A stretch of 50,482 nt of DNA from Rodentolepis nana (lineage: Eukaryota; Platyhelminthes; Cestoda; Cyclophyllidea; Hymenolepididae), in assembly GCA_900617975.1 (NCBI GenBank), contig UZAE01012231.1, positions 1-50,482 of the forward strand, in the 5' to 3' direction. The translations under genes and the position numbers were made by a program. The notes below the pieces were generated by a model that saw only the letters and a list, made by a program, of their open reading frames with translations, was not told the DNA's origin and ran no database searches. Shown here piece by piece: positions 32,367-44,700 of this stretch. The stretch's first letter is position 1. The number at the start of each line of letters is the position of its first letter.

Positions 32367-33600
32367 TAAGCAAAAGAGCTTCAATAATGATAATATATAT
32401 ATTGATCGAATTCAAAGTACACACAAGATGGAGACAATGTCTAAACGCTTTTTGTGTGGAGTTGATTTAATATTGATTGGACGTTTTTGACGCTTGACAA
32501 CCCAACCCAACCCCACTCTATTGCTTCTTGCTCCCTCACTTTACTCACACCGCCCCCTGTTTACACAACACTTTATTCTAATTTGCAGCTCGGTCGTTTT
32601 ACTAACACCTCGAAAGAGAGCGCACCTCGGTAATAAGCGCCTTTATAATAACATCCTATTAAATCGTTATCATGACCTCTTCTTTTTATCCAACAAAAAA
32701 ATCTGCGCTGCGCTGCTCTGCCATTTGCATTTTTCGCTTTCCTTTTTCTTGCCAATTTTATTTTGCTCTCTTTTCAGTATGTGCATGCTTTTCTTTAGGA
32801 CCAAATTAACCCCCCCCCCCTCCCCTCATTTCTTTTAATTTTATGAGTGTATTGCTGTATCTAGAGACTTATCTACAGTCACCCTGTTAGAATGCTATGA
32901 CGCTAATTAGATAGTTTTCCAATGTGTTATTGGAATTAGAAAACGCGGAAAGTGCCATTGTTGTACTCTTTTGTTCGTACTTCCCACTTTAAGGGAAAAT
33001 ATTTGTGTCTGCATATCTTCTCTGGCCAATAATATGCTAATCACAAACCCCATTGAAGAAGACATTTTGATTGGAAGAAACGTGTCAATTACATAGGAGA
33101 CACTACAAAATATCCACCTAGTTTTCTCAAAGACAGGTATGAAGTGCAGCGGTAGACAACTTGGCCGAACGCGATTGAGTGTCCTGAATAGTACTTGCGA
33201 CCTCTTATTTTCTGCTATTTTCCTTTTATTTTAAATGTATTTGCTTGAAGAATTCCAAGTTGACTTCCCCATCCCCCCCCCCTCCAATTTTAATGGCTAT
33301 TGAAGCCCTTCCTCACAAGTAAGGCTTTGCAATGTTTGTACTCGAGTTGATGTTGATTTGGCCTTTTCTCCTTTTTCCGTTCGCACCAAATTCGCTTATA
33401 TTCCAGAATTCTGAAGAAAGGTGTCGCAAATTCTATTTTCCCTCTTTTTTGTTTTAATAATTCCTAGCCGGGAGGACGCTCTCAAGCAAAATCAGTGAAA
33501 ACGAGATGAGAAATCTGGAGAATGTTTTACGAAGACCGCGCAAAATATGATCGGCAAATGTGATTCAAACTACCAAAACATGAAATACCAGTACGCCTAG

Positions 33601-33753
33601 AGAGGGAGAGGGCGTGAGAGCGAGAGAGGGGGAGAGAGATCCTACTTCCACAAATCTACATTTCGGGCTTTCATATGACGCTCCTTACCCTCCCGCCGTA
33701 GCTTGCACGCCTCTCAACCTAGAATCATCTCCTGTTTTTCCACCTCCTCCCTT

Positions 33754-33789
<36 letters not shown>
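33601..33789. repeat. GA-rich and (CT)n arms facing each other
   Basis: A 40-base purine tract of GAGAGG-type units is followed ~120 bases later by about 16 CT dinucleotides. The two are roughly complementary, so the transcript or single strand could fold back, but both may simply be independent microsatellites. Confidence 0.7.
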
Positions 33790-33792
<3 letters not shown>

Positions 33793-34255
33793 TTTTCTCT
33801 GTATGCTCTACGTATTTTGACCAGTAAAGTATCACGACAAATGCTCACCTCATCCGTATTTATACACTCACACCCACTCTTTGCTTCCACGTTTGGTTCT
33901 TAACACTCACTCTGGCTATTATTACTACGCGATACAAACTCATTTATCAATATTTTTATACTTCGGAGTTAGCCCACATCTGTAAAAAGAAAAGCTTTTA
34001 TTCCCCCCCTCCTCTTACTATCTCTTTCAACGAGAACAAGATCCATGACTTTGTTTTGTTTTGATTTGTTTTTTTTCTGGAAGAATATATATATATATAT
34101 ATACATACATACTGCACTCACACCGCTTATTTCGATGACAAAACAGATTTCGAGCAATGCCACTGTACACACATAAGCACCCATTTTACAGAAGTTGCCA
34201 ACTTTCTGTTTGGCTATTCCAATTGCACTGTCTGTTCTTGAACCCTTCTATTACC

Positions 34256-34312
34256 CTCACTCCCACCCCCACCCCCACAACCCCCACCCCCCCACAACCC
34301 CCACTCGCCCTA
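34256..34312. repeat. C-rich (CCCCCAC)n tract
   Basis: Repeats of CACCCCC and CCCCCACAA with at least six runs of four or more C. The minus strand has strong G-quadruplex potential and the plus strand i-motif potential. No coding frame is implied. Confidence 0.8.
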
Positions 34313-34511
34313 CCTGTTTAAGAGTTAGCAGAAAAATTCATACTTAATTTGCATTTAGCTTTGTATGCAAAAAAAAAATAATTTTTTTTTGAGTCGATGG
34401 AATTGGAAATTCTTTCATGCTTATGATTATGTGATTACTGGTAAGATATTTTAACACAGGACTAAATTGCTCCATCTCAAGTTCACATTAATGAGTGCAT
34501 AAGATTTTTTT

Positions 34512-34862
34512 CAAGTGGCAGGCTTTATGATATTCATCATTAGCCCTTAAACTTTGACTTCAGCTTTCCACATGGGTGGGGGGTACGTATATAGCGGTTA
34601 ATTAATATCAGTTCATTAGCTTTCTTCTTGCTTCCCAGTATCTCTGGGTTTCCGTCGTTGTCTTTAGGGCTGAACACCGATTTAGGTGGGTCTTCTCCAT
34701 TTCCTCCTGTAGGTTACATAGGGGGCAGGTGTGTTGAGTGTTGAGGTGTTTTGCCAGGCAATCGTGTCCGGTATGTAGTCTTAACTCAGCAACAGCTTCG
34801 ATTCTTGGCCAGTCGGCTATGTCGGAGAGTGTCACTCTCCACTGTTTCTCCTTTGTTTCCAC
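34512..34862 (-). mobile_element. Second LINE 3' end, longer copy
   Basis: Minus-strand copy of the same LINE as 13504-13770, extending about 80 residues into ORF2. It reads WPRIEAVAELRLHTGHDCLAKHL, then [18 protein letters not shown] and YWEARRKLMN before the stop. AELRLHTGHDCLAKHL corresponds to the VAxxRLRTGHxxLxxHL segment after the RNase H domain in Jockey/I-type LINEs. The 3' UTR again ends in CATTAGCCC ... GCCTGCCAC (complement). The 5' end merges into short tandem motifs derived from the GGAGAAACAGTGGA coding sequence. Confidence 0.8.
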
Positions 34863-35049
34863 TGTCCACTGTTTCTCCTTTGTTGTTTAAGTTCGTTGCA
34901 CCTTGAGATCTTGAATTCTCTTCTGATCGCAGAGTGCCACTGTCCACTGTTTCTCCTTTCTTCGAGCTTTAGTTTCCACTGTCCACTGTTTCTCCTTTGT
35001 TGTCCACTGTTTCTCCTTTGTTCGAGCTTTTAGTTCGTTGCACCTTGAG
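34838..35049. repeat. Irregular cluster of TCCACTGTTTCTCCTTT motifs
   Basis: The 17-base motif TCCACTGTTTCTCCTTT occurs at 34838, 34865, 34943, 34982 and 35003, with two copies of GTTCGTTGCACCTTGAG interleaved. The first copy is part of the LINE coding frame (complement encodes KEKQW), so the cluster looks like local amplification of LINE sequence at its truncated 5' edge. Confidence 0.8.
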
Positions 35050-38000
35050 GTCTTAGTTCATAAGAGTCGTTTAGACAAATGTGAAGAGTATAATAAATTC
35101 GTGGCTACACAAGATAAGGTATATAAAAATGCATCCAAAACTTGTAATAAGAAAAGGATTGTCTGTAGCGGAAGTAGTCGAGAATTATTGTAAAGTATGC
35201 AGTTTATTTTCCAAAAAAAAGTGAGGAAAAATGCTCAAATCCATATACGTTATGCGTGTTTGCTGCTTACTAAAAGTAAGTCAGAAATGGAGGTTATGGC
35301 GTTGAAAAGGAGTCTGCTTCGTGAAAAAAGTAACGAGGTCGAATTATGGGAAAATTTGTTTGTTTTTCTCCCATTTTACTTCATATTATTAATCAACGAG
35401 TAGAAATAGGTAATTAAAGAAGGCACGCTTTCTGTTTAATTAAAAATGAAATACTTTTACACTGTATGCTATCATCCGCCTTTCATTGTAAGTGATTTTA
35501 CTTTTTAAATCCTTAAGGAAAAAAACAATTTTTTCAATGATGATATCCTAACAAGTAAATCAAGTAAGGTGGTATATTTTTTATTCACCAGTGACTTAGT
35601 TGAAAATCAGTTAGATTGTCATGAATTTGAACGATTTCAGACCTATAATACTTAAGGGGTGGGACTGTTATTAAATTAACCTGAGATTACGGTATCTCTG
35701 ATGTTTTGGAGAAAATTTCGTTTTATTTTGGCTATAAGCAAAGCTAACATTTGATTATTGTGACCTCATAACAGCTTATTCGACCACAGGTAGTCAAATC
35801 AGTCTGGCCCTATTTCCGTCAATCGCTGAGAGTGCTTTGTAATTATGTTCTCTGACTATTCCCCTACTCAAGCAACTTTGTGTCCATAAACATCCACCCC
35901 ACCCTTCTCCCTTCCCCCACACTCAGAGATTTTTCTTATCACAATAAAGACCTTCATTTCTCCATCGCGTTGTGCGGTAAGGATTGATTAATTATGAATG
36001 CTATCCTCAGCTAACCACAAACCTTGTGGGATGGATGAATTGGGTCTGGTCTAAATGTGTGTACAGCATAAAAACACAGGAATACTAACTCCGATCGGGT
36101 TCATTTTATGAAAGTTACTAAAATAGGGAACAGCGGTATTGAAGCTTCATTGCTAAATTATTAACAGCATATTGAGCGAATTCTGGACTACGAAAGAAGG
36201 CATCTAAATTGGAGTAAATGGATTAGTCAGAGATTAGGGAATACAAATTGGTTGAATAAAATTTCGAAGCACACATAATTACTGGAAAATTCAATTATAA
36301 ACCGACACAACTTTGATTTATGATAAGGAAGCAAAATCCTCTACTATTTTTAATGAAGCAGTTAACAGGCAGATATTTTAAAGCGTAAACATTATAAGGA
36401 CTTCATAGGTTTATTATATCGAAATACTTCAATTATTTTCCAATACAATGGTCAAGTCAGCCCAAAATGAAAAAGAGTCACTTAAAAGTATTTAAATTTC
36501 AAAAGTGTAGAAAAATCGTTAGCATTCAAAGCTCGTGGATAACAGCTGTCTGGTTGATAGATTCTAAATGATAAATTACAAGTGCTTAGTTTCTCCTCTT
36601 AGTAATTACGCCAAAACATTATTTTTGGTTATGTCAGTGTATCGCCAACCAATTATGGTTTTAATTAGATGAACTTCAAGTAAAATAAATAGCTACTGAG
36701 ATTATTACAAAATTAATGGAGAAAATTAAGTGACAAATCTCTTAATATAACTAATCAATAAAATAAGACGCTTTTCAAATAATTAGTTATATGAACTCGA
36801 ACATAGTTAAAAGGATTATATTAGTTGAAAAGTCATCTTGTACAAATCAAACTTTTTGGTTCAAAATTAATCTTTTGAATATACTGGACAACTAATAAAT
36901 AGACATGCATATTTCCCATTATCCACTAGTCGAAAATTCGATTTTTAATTAAAAATCGGAAGTTCAGTAAAAGAAATCTTACTCTGAATATATAGAGTCG
37001 AAAGAGAAAACAAAATCATCTAGTCATTTTTTCACTTATTTTCGATGGAAATAAATATACAATATTAGATTTTTATACCATTTATATCAAGGCGAGAAGA
37101 TAAACGCGTGTGAACACAAACGATAATGAAACAAATATAACAAAATCCAAATCTGAGTCCAGATTTATTATGATAAATAGCGGCTATTTTTCGATTAAAC
37201 TATTTACAGGTTCCGATTAGTATTAATGGCATATAAAACGCATAATGTGTAATGTCATATTACTTAATTACACCTTTTCCAAATTAAATGTTATTAAATT
37301 GAACAAATTATAAGTAGGAAAAATTTCAAAATAACCTTTTGCTTTTAGAAAGCAAATGAAAATGTTTGAACATTATAACTTTAACGATTAACTAATTTGC
37401 ATGTGAACATCAAAATCCTCTTGGTGCTCAGAGCATAACAAAAATGAAAATAGTTATGTAAGAAGGCCACGTTGAAATAGATTTTTTCGATAAACCACAT
37501 GATATGTATAATCGAGAAGGTAAAGATTCGGGTTAAATCCCTTGAAAGGTAGTGATGTAAAAAATTTCTTAAATGTATTACGTAAGCTTAGATTACTTCC
37601 TATCGATCTTGCAGAAAATATTTTAAAGATCGGATTCCCAATTCATGTATAGTGGCGTTACCCTTAATAATATCTTCACCTAAAACACCAGTTACCATTG
37701 TGGGACAGTAATTTATATAAATATACTTTAATGTGAACAAATAAAGGCTGCTTATATGAATAAAGGCAAATAATAAAATGTTAAGCAAGTGAAAACCTAG
37801 ACTGAGTTGCATTAAGTAATACCAACGGACAAAAAATATTCAAGTGAAAGATCAATTTAGACATGAATGAAAATGTAATAACAGAGAATAGTTTATATAG
37901 CTTGGTCAATTTTCTATGCTAAAGAAATATAATCGAAGGCTCACTTTTGCAAAAAATAAAAGCTATCTAACTTGCATACATGTATTTAAGAATTAGAAGA

Positions 38001-38793
38001 GTAAATTATAAGTAACTGCTATGAATCATATAAAATTCAAATATTTTGCATCTTGTATACTATTCAGAAATAAGATAACAAATAGCAAAAATTCTATTAT
38101 GAAATATAATGAAATTTTTTGAAGCGAATTTTGTTTTATAAAATATTAACTCTTGGTAACACAAAATGAAAAAGTGTTTAAGTTATTGAATATGGATGAG
38201 CAGCATATGATTTTCCAAGATTCTGAACAATATTTTTATGGGTCGGTTATCAAATTCATCATTCCACTTTGGCTTTTAGAAAATTTCGTCCATTTATTTA
38301 TCATGGGTTTTTAGAAATATCATTTTTATACAAACAGATTTTATATTTCGAGTTTGGGGTTATTTTGAAGCAATTTTTCCTTTTCCATCTGGCTACGAAC
38401 TTGGCACAAGCCAGCTTCTTTGAAATCCACATAGTGGTTTCGTGTGTTATTTACAATAATGATGTAGTTGAATAATATTAGTGTCTTTCCTATCTGATTA
38501 TTTGTACCTTTTCTATAATGGAGTTAGGTAAATTTATGATGGTTGCACCATTAGAATGATGAATCATATTTTGCTGCACATTCTGTCCTTACGTTGAAAA
38601 AAAAAGATTTTGTTCTTATTGCTGTTGTTTGCATTGGCTCATGGGGAGAAATAAGGCTTTATCAAAGAAATGGTTTTGTATATTTTATTATTGGATTAAT
38701 TTTGCTTCTTTCTTTTTTCATAATATCAATATTTTAGCTCGTAAGTGAATTTAAAATTCGAATTATACTAATTATTTTTTCTTTTGGTTCTAG

Positions 38794-41700
38794 ATTCAAC
38801 GACATGAGTCTGCGTCCATCAACAAACACTTCAATGCGCTCGTGGAGGCGTTACTTCCCACTAATTTCTGTTGATTCTGTAGTAGTTCTTTTCGAAGAAA
38901 TGCTTCAAAACAACCATAGTATGGAATCCTTCCCTCCTTCCAGTGGCTTTGAACCCAATCTTGCGTTCGCTTCAATAATTTTGGGCTATATTGAAAATCA
39001 TATCACACGTGATCCCTCTGCTTCCCTTTCTTCAGAAGCCTCTCTTTCAGCCCTTTCATCTCGTAAACGACCCTCTTCAAGTAATTTGAGATCCTCCCGT
39101 GCAGTGAAACGTATGAAAAATCGAGTTTTATCTCCTGCACCTTCTCCGATTGAAGTTCATTCTCCTGACGGTGTTTTGATGGCTCAAGACGATGATGCGA
39201 GATCTTCAGTATCCATGCCTTCCAGTGATTTTGCGTCATCACCAATGAGTATTTCCATGGAGTCCCCCAAATCCATATTTCCAATTCTGAAGTTTGAAGA
39301 CGCCGAACAGCTTTATCAACAGTTCTATGAGATGATTGTTCTAGACCCTAAGGTAATATCAACAATGATTTATATGTACAATATACAATTCTCAATGGTA
39401 GAAACTTAGCTTTTTTGTTGTGAGACTCGGGAAGGGATACTTTTAGAATTGCGGAGCAAAATTGTCAGCACTTCTTTGCGTTTTCTTTACAATGGAGGTG
39501 TAGCGTATACTCTACGGCTAGAATTGAGTTTGGATTAAATTGACCTTCTTACCTTTACCATAATTCGTTTTGGGCAGGCATTTTTCGCTCTTTCTGACAT
39601 ATACTATGCAGGATTAAGAAGGCTTTTTCAATGTCTATTTTATTCTTTGACGTCATAGTTTTGAGAAATCACGTTTTTTTGCTTCTAAACTTGACATACT
39701 TCAATTTAAGTGAGATAACAGGGAAGCTAAGCCAGAATTGTAATGAATAATTGAGAAAAAGGAGTATTTATTATCTAATTGGTCGTATTCGCAGACGAAT
39801 GGGATCTCCTTTACATGGACCAGCTATCACTATGCATTTCCAGGTGTATTGTAGTGATCGATGCCGGTTCTTTATTGAAATTCTTATAAACTGCGAATGC
39901 GTCTTGCCGTCATTAATATTGCCTCAGTATGCAAGACAGATTCAATTTGCCCTATTTCGGAAATATATTCCTCAGTCCGTTAAAAGTGTATGCAACTCTT
40001 AACTCAAATAGGGAAGTGGCATTCTGGAGCCGCTCATCCTCGAAATTCACTTACCCTTATTTACCACCTGTCTTGTTGGCATAGCTTAACCAGAGGGTGG
40101 AGGGAGGGAGGGTGGTCGCCCATCACTGAATCTCGGGTTTTTTTGCTGTTCTGTCGGCAGAGTTTTACAACCCTGCTTTTTAATTGACTCTTATTTTCTT
40201 TTGTTTTTCAGCTATCTTCTTTGTCTCGAAATCCTGTGGACTCTGTAGCTGGAGGATCTACCAAACGACCAATTCCCCAATCCTCCAATCGGGATCTTAT
40301 AAAGTTGGTCTGCGATGTCATATGTTCGCACTTGTCATCGTCTCTACGCATACGTGAGCGGATTGGCCATGCTCAAACTATCTACTCACTTCTCAAATGT
40401 GAGTCATTCCGCCATTTGCGCGGTTACTTTAAATATTCTGGAAGCCTCTATGCTGGATTCACGAACTGACAATAGTCTAATTGGTTTGGTAAGTATTTAG
40501 TGTCTAGACGTTTTTTCAAATCCATCTGCCTTGTGGCCTCAAGGATCGTTTTGATTTCTGTATCCATTCCAATTTATGTCTTATTCTCACCTTTTCCTTG
40601 ACTTTTTTGTGTGGGGTTTATGCCCGCTGATCTTAGTCTTTTTTTGTCCTACTTTGATGTGTGTAGCATCGCGATTGTCCGAATATTCTAGTTTTAGGGT
40701 ATACTATAATCATCGCATCGTAAGGTCGTCTTTTTTTAATTTGTAGCTGGACAACTGGATAGTTTCGGGTTGGCCTATAGCACTGTGGCGGCCTGCCAAC
40801 TCCTCGGATATTCGGACGTCCATTTGGCTTTGTCTGAAGACCACGCCTGGGTTGAGTTTGGACCCCCTGAACGGCGAGAGAATGCAGACGTCTCCGTGAT
40901 GCCTGGTTTGGGATTACTCTCCTCGTCTTCTGGCGACACTATCTCCTCATCCCCAGCTACCCTTCTTCGTCCACCACCTGTTAGACTTGAACCCTTCCTT
41001 CACTCCTGGCTCTACCTCAATGGATACCCGGTGGTCTGTAACCCCGGAGTCCTATCGATTGCTGCTGTTGTTGCCGCTATCCAACCCTCTAGACTCATCA
41101 AGTCGTCCGTTGAATCACTTGTAGGGGAACACTTCTCTTCAAGACGTTTAAAAAGTAAAATGTCAGCTTTGTCGACGTCTAGTGATGGGCACTCAACACG
41201 GATTGTCGAAGGAATTTCTACAGAGGTAAAGCAACGCTTTTTTCCAGCAGTTTATAGCACTGAGCACACTAATTATAAAAATTAATGATTGTAATGTTCT
41301 TTAACTCGAAAAGACTTAATTGCGAAAAGTCTTGTGCATAAAGTGTTCAGTGGTTAACATGCTTGTCTATGAATTCAAAAGTCGTGGGGCCGATATTCGT
41401 CAATGCACATATCGTGAGTGGACTGTTCATCTGGGTTATTTAGGTCCGGCTAATAAAAGAAGGTGCTTTCTTGACTTGAGTTGGAAGTTATTTGCTTGAT
41501 CAATAAGCCCGAATAAGTTAAGTAAAAAGGAACCTTGATTTCTCTCGTTATAGGAAGTGAAATTTCGTTATATTCCCTAGTTGAATTGAATCTTCTCAAA
41601 ACGTAGTTCTGCTCTTGCATCAATCGAAATTGTCTTATTTTTTTCAGACTACAACAAATTGCAACATTTTATCATCTTAAAATTGTGTAAAAAGAATGCT

Positions 41701-44700
41701 TGTGTGCAATCTGAGCAGTGCTTATTTTTGTGGAGAATTCACGCATAAATACATGGACACCAATTTGGCAACTCTACAGCACTTCTTAAATTTATTTGAT
41801 GGGATAGATTCATAGTAAGTCTATTTTTAATTTGGTAGCTATTGCAGTTGAAACAGCGTCTTCTGTGGACTGTCTATCGAGCCGGTCTCTTGGATCGATA
41901 TCCCCTGGGTTTGACCAACTTAGCTGAAATCGAAATGGGATTCCCCACTCCCGGTATCAAAGCTTCGGACATCGCTTCTGATTTGCAGCTCACTTCCGCC
42001 AGCTACACTCTTCCTGAGGTCGTTGAAATTCGCGGAGAGGGTATTGTTAAAGAGGTAGACTTTCAACCGGACATTCCTCTTGAATTACTTCGTCGTGCAG
42101 TGGAAATTAACAGGGTGTTTTTTCGAAATCAACACGTCTATCCCTATCTCTACTTGGCCAACTATCATAGAAGGAGGGGGGATGTTGTTGGCGCTTTGCA
42201 CTATTGGGTTGAAGCCGCCCGTGTTATTGGACAGTAAGTTGACAGGCAGACGTCTCACTTTACTCGATTTAATTTAGCTTGATCGATATTGATTTTGACC
42301 TTAATTATAGGTACAACCATAGTACAGAGGACGTAGAAATCTACAGAGAATTCCTTGAGATTGGAACAGTAATTATTCCAGACTTTTTTCGACCTCGACT
42401 CGGTGATGCTTCGGGACCAAACCTTCTAGGTAAATATATGGTGCTAATTTAACTTGGAGTTGCTGGGAAATTAGCAAATTCCTTGTAAACATAAAACAAT
42501 TTTTAATGTTGGTAGAATGGCACAATTTCGATTTCACTATTGAATTGTCCCTAATGAGCTTGTGTTCTGAAATGTCCATTGTTCTTGCAAGCTTTCCAAT
42601 TTTGATTGATTATAAAATTAGTAATTTGAGCACTATCAACTACCCTCTTACCCTCACCAATTTTGATGGACTAGGCGTAGACTGGGGAAACTGCGTATCA
42701 CTTCGCTGCCATTTACGTTTTATAAATTTCTATAATTTTTAAGCACTTAACTCTTTTCTCCACTAAAGTCTTACAGATCAAAGCACTTTGGCTTGGAATT
42801 CATTTTGAAATATTTGTATTATTGTTCCATCAAAGGCCTGTAAATAAGGTGCTTCCCAAGCCCTTGGCTTGAGTACAGGAGAGTAATCAAGGGTAGATCC
42901 GCATTGAAGAGGCGAGAGGAGTGTGGTTGGACGTCCATGTCGATGGAGTTGCATGCTATGTCCGTTGGTCCTTTTACTATCATTGGTATTTGCTGGCACA
43001 ATTGAAATTTCAATGTACTAAAATCTGGGCCTTCTCTGCGAGTTGTTTTCAACAAAAAATCGTCATCCCGAAGCTCCCACGAGAAGCTGAAATCTTTAAT
43101 TACCAGGGAATCTCAATTCTAATGTAATTCTTTCGTCTATCGTAATTGATTATTTGAAGTGATCTCAATCATGCATCTACGTATTCAAGAGTAGAGCTTT
43201 GGTTTTTTTGATTCTGTTATTCCACTCATTGTAATCAAAGTTTGGTGTTATTTTTTATTCAAGAAAATCCTCTGTGTATGGCCTACCTGTTAGTCTTCTT
43301 CGATCATCTTTGCTTATGGGAAGAGGGCTCTACAGTTCCAGTTCTCCACGTGGGTTGGGTGGATAAATTAGTCACCTCGTTAGTGCGTTTCCCTCCGGCC
43401 GTTCGGACTCAACTCCACATCGAAGTGACTCGCTCAACAAATGATGAGTCCTCAGGATCTGTTGCTGTGGCCGCCAAGAAATCTCGATGCAGACCCTCGA
43501 CCACGGCTACAACAGCTCTCTTGTCCGCCCAGCCTGTAAATAAGCTGGATGATTCCAAAGGAGAAATGGATGGAGTGAAAAATGAATCTGCTCAGCAGCC
43601 ATTAATAGTTATCCTGCCTCCTCCTATTCCCTCATCGGCTGGTCTTCAAAGCTCGTCGACTACTGGATCCTCGGTGCTCTCTGTTTTTCCATCTGGAGGT
43701 GAAATTTCTTCGACACTTCCAGAAGTCGATGGGGCACGATCTGCTTCTGAATCGGTCATTTCCTCCTCATTGATTAATAATGAAGTTGACGATGAGAAGG
43801 ATGAGGAGGATGACAACCCGCTGGATGTTAATCGGCTGATGTTAGAATGCGCAGCTGGAAACACCAAAAAAGTGATTGCAAGGCTAGCGAAGGCATCACA
43901 ATTTCGCATCCTCAATCCGAGATTTCTCATGGGTGTTAAAAATGAGCCTCCTTTCACTTCTAGTGACGATTTAAATGACTTTTTCCGCGCCACTACTGAG
44001 TCTGCCATCTCTCAGGTACCTCTAGATCAGCTTTCATTCAATCTCGCTTTTGTTTTGTAATTTTGCTCATTTAATTGCAATTTCACTTAGAAGAACGCCG
44101 ATGGCTTGAAGAATGCTACAAAAGAAGACGTAAAGCAGGGTGAGGAGGAAAATCAGGCTGTTGCTGAACCTGTAGGTCACCCTGGACATCATCGTGAATT
44201 GGCTGTTGTGAGTACCGAGGGAGAGGCTATAGGGATTGACATTCCCTCTCATCGACATTTACATCGTATTTCGCCTTCTCCTGAGTCTTCAGTCTGTCCT
44301 TCGCTTCCCTCGATAGCGTCCACTCCCCCACTTCCTCTTCATCAACCACCTCTCCCGGTTACCATGGCAACACATGATGAAATTGAATCTGAACGCACTG
44401 AAGCTTGTAAGCTGATTCGCTAATGTGCGCGTAGTCGCCGATGAGTAATTAAGTAATTAGTTTACACTTGGCTCCTGGCTTTCGGTGTTGAAGTTCTTAT
44501 GATTTTATTGTTTGAATGAATGGCGTTTTTATTAGGGTCAAGTCTTGCCTGCTGGTAAGGTTTTGCTTAGTTTGACTACAGTTGATCTTGATGGGAGATG
44601 CAACTTTTGTCCTACTTTTTTCACAGCATCAAGACCAGCTGATCCGAATTTCGATTTGTCGTAGCAATGGGCGCTGAAATGCAAATCAGTAATATATCAA

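Larger units (their letters stand above)
32367..38793. other. FHOD-menin intergenic region
   Basis: About 6.4 kb with no supported gene. It contains C-runs (32809-32824, 33272-33283), a GA-rich stretch (33601-33640) facing a (CT)n (33758-33789), an AT repeat (34085-34102), a C-rich tract (34256-34312), a LINE 3' end (34512-34862), short tandem motifs (34838-35049), and a long very AT-rich stretch from about 36100 to 38790. No clear poly(A) signal for FHOD or promoter for menin could be assigned. Confidence 0.6.

Noticed and set aside
43646..44008. 120-codon minus-strand frame over menin exon 6
   Set aside because: It is a Ser-rich shadow of the menin coding frame, which has family homology on the + strand.
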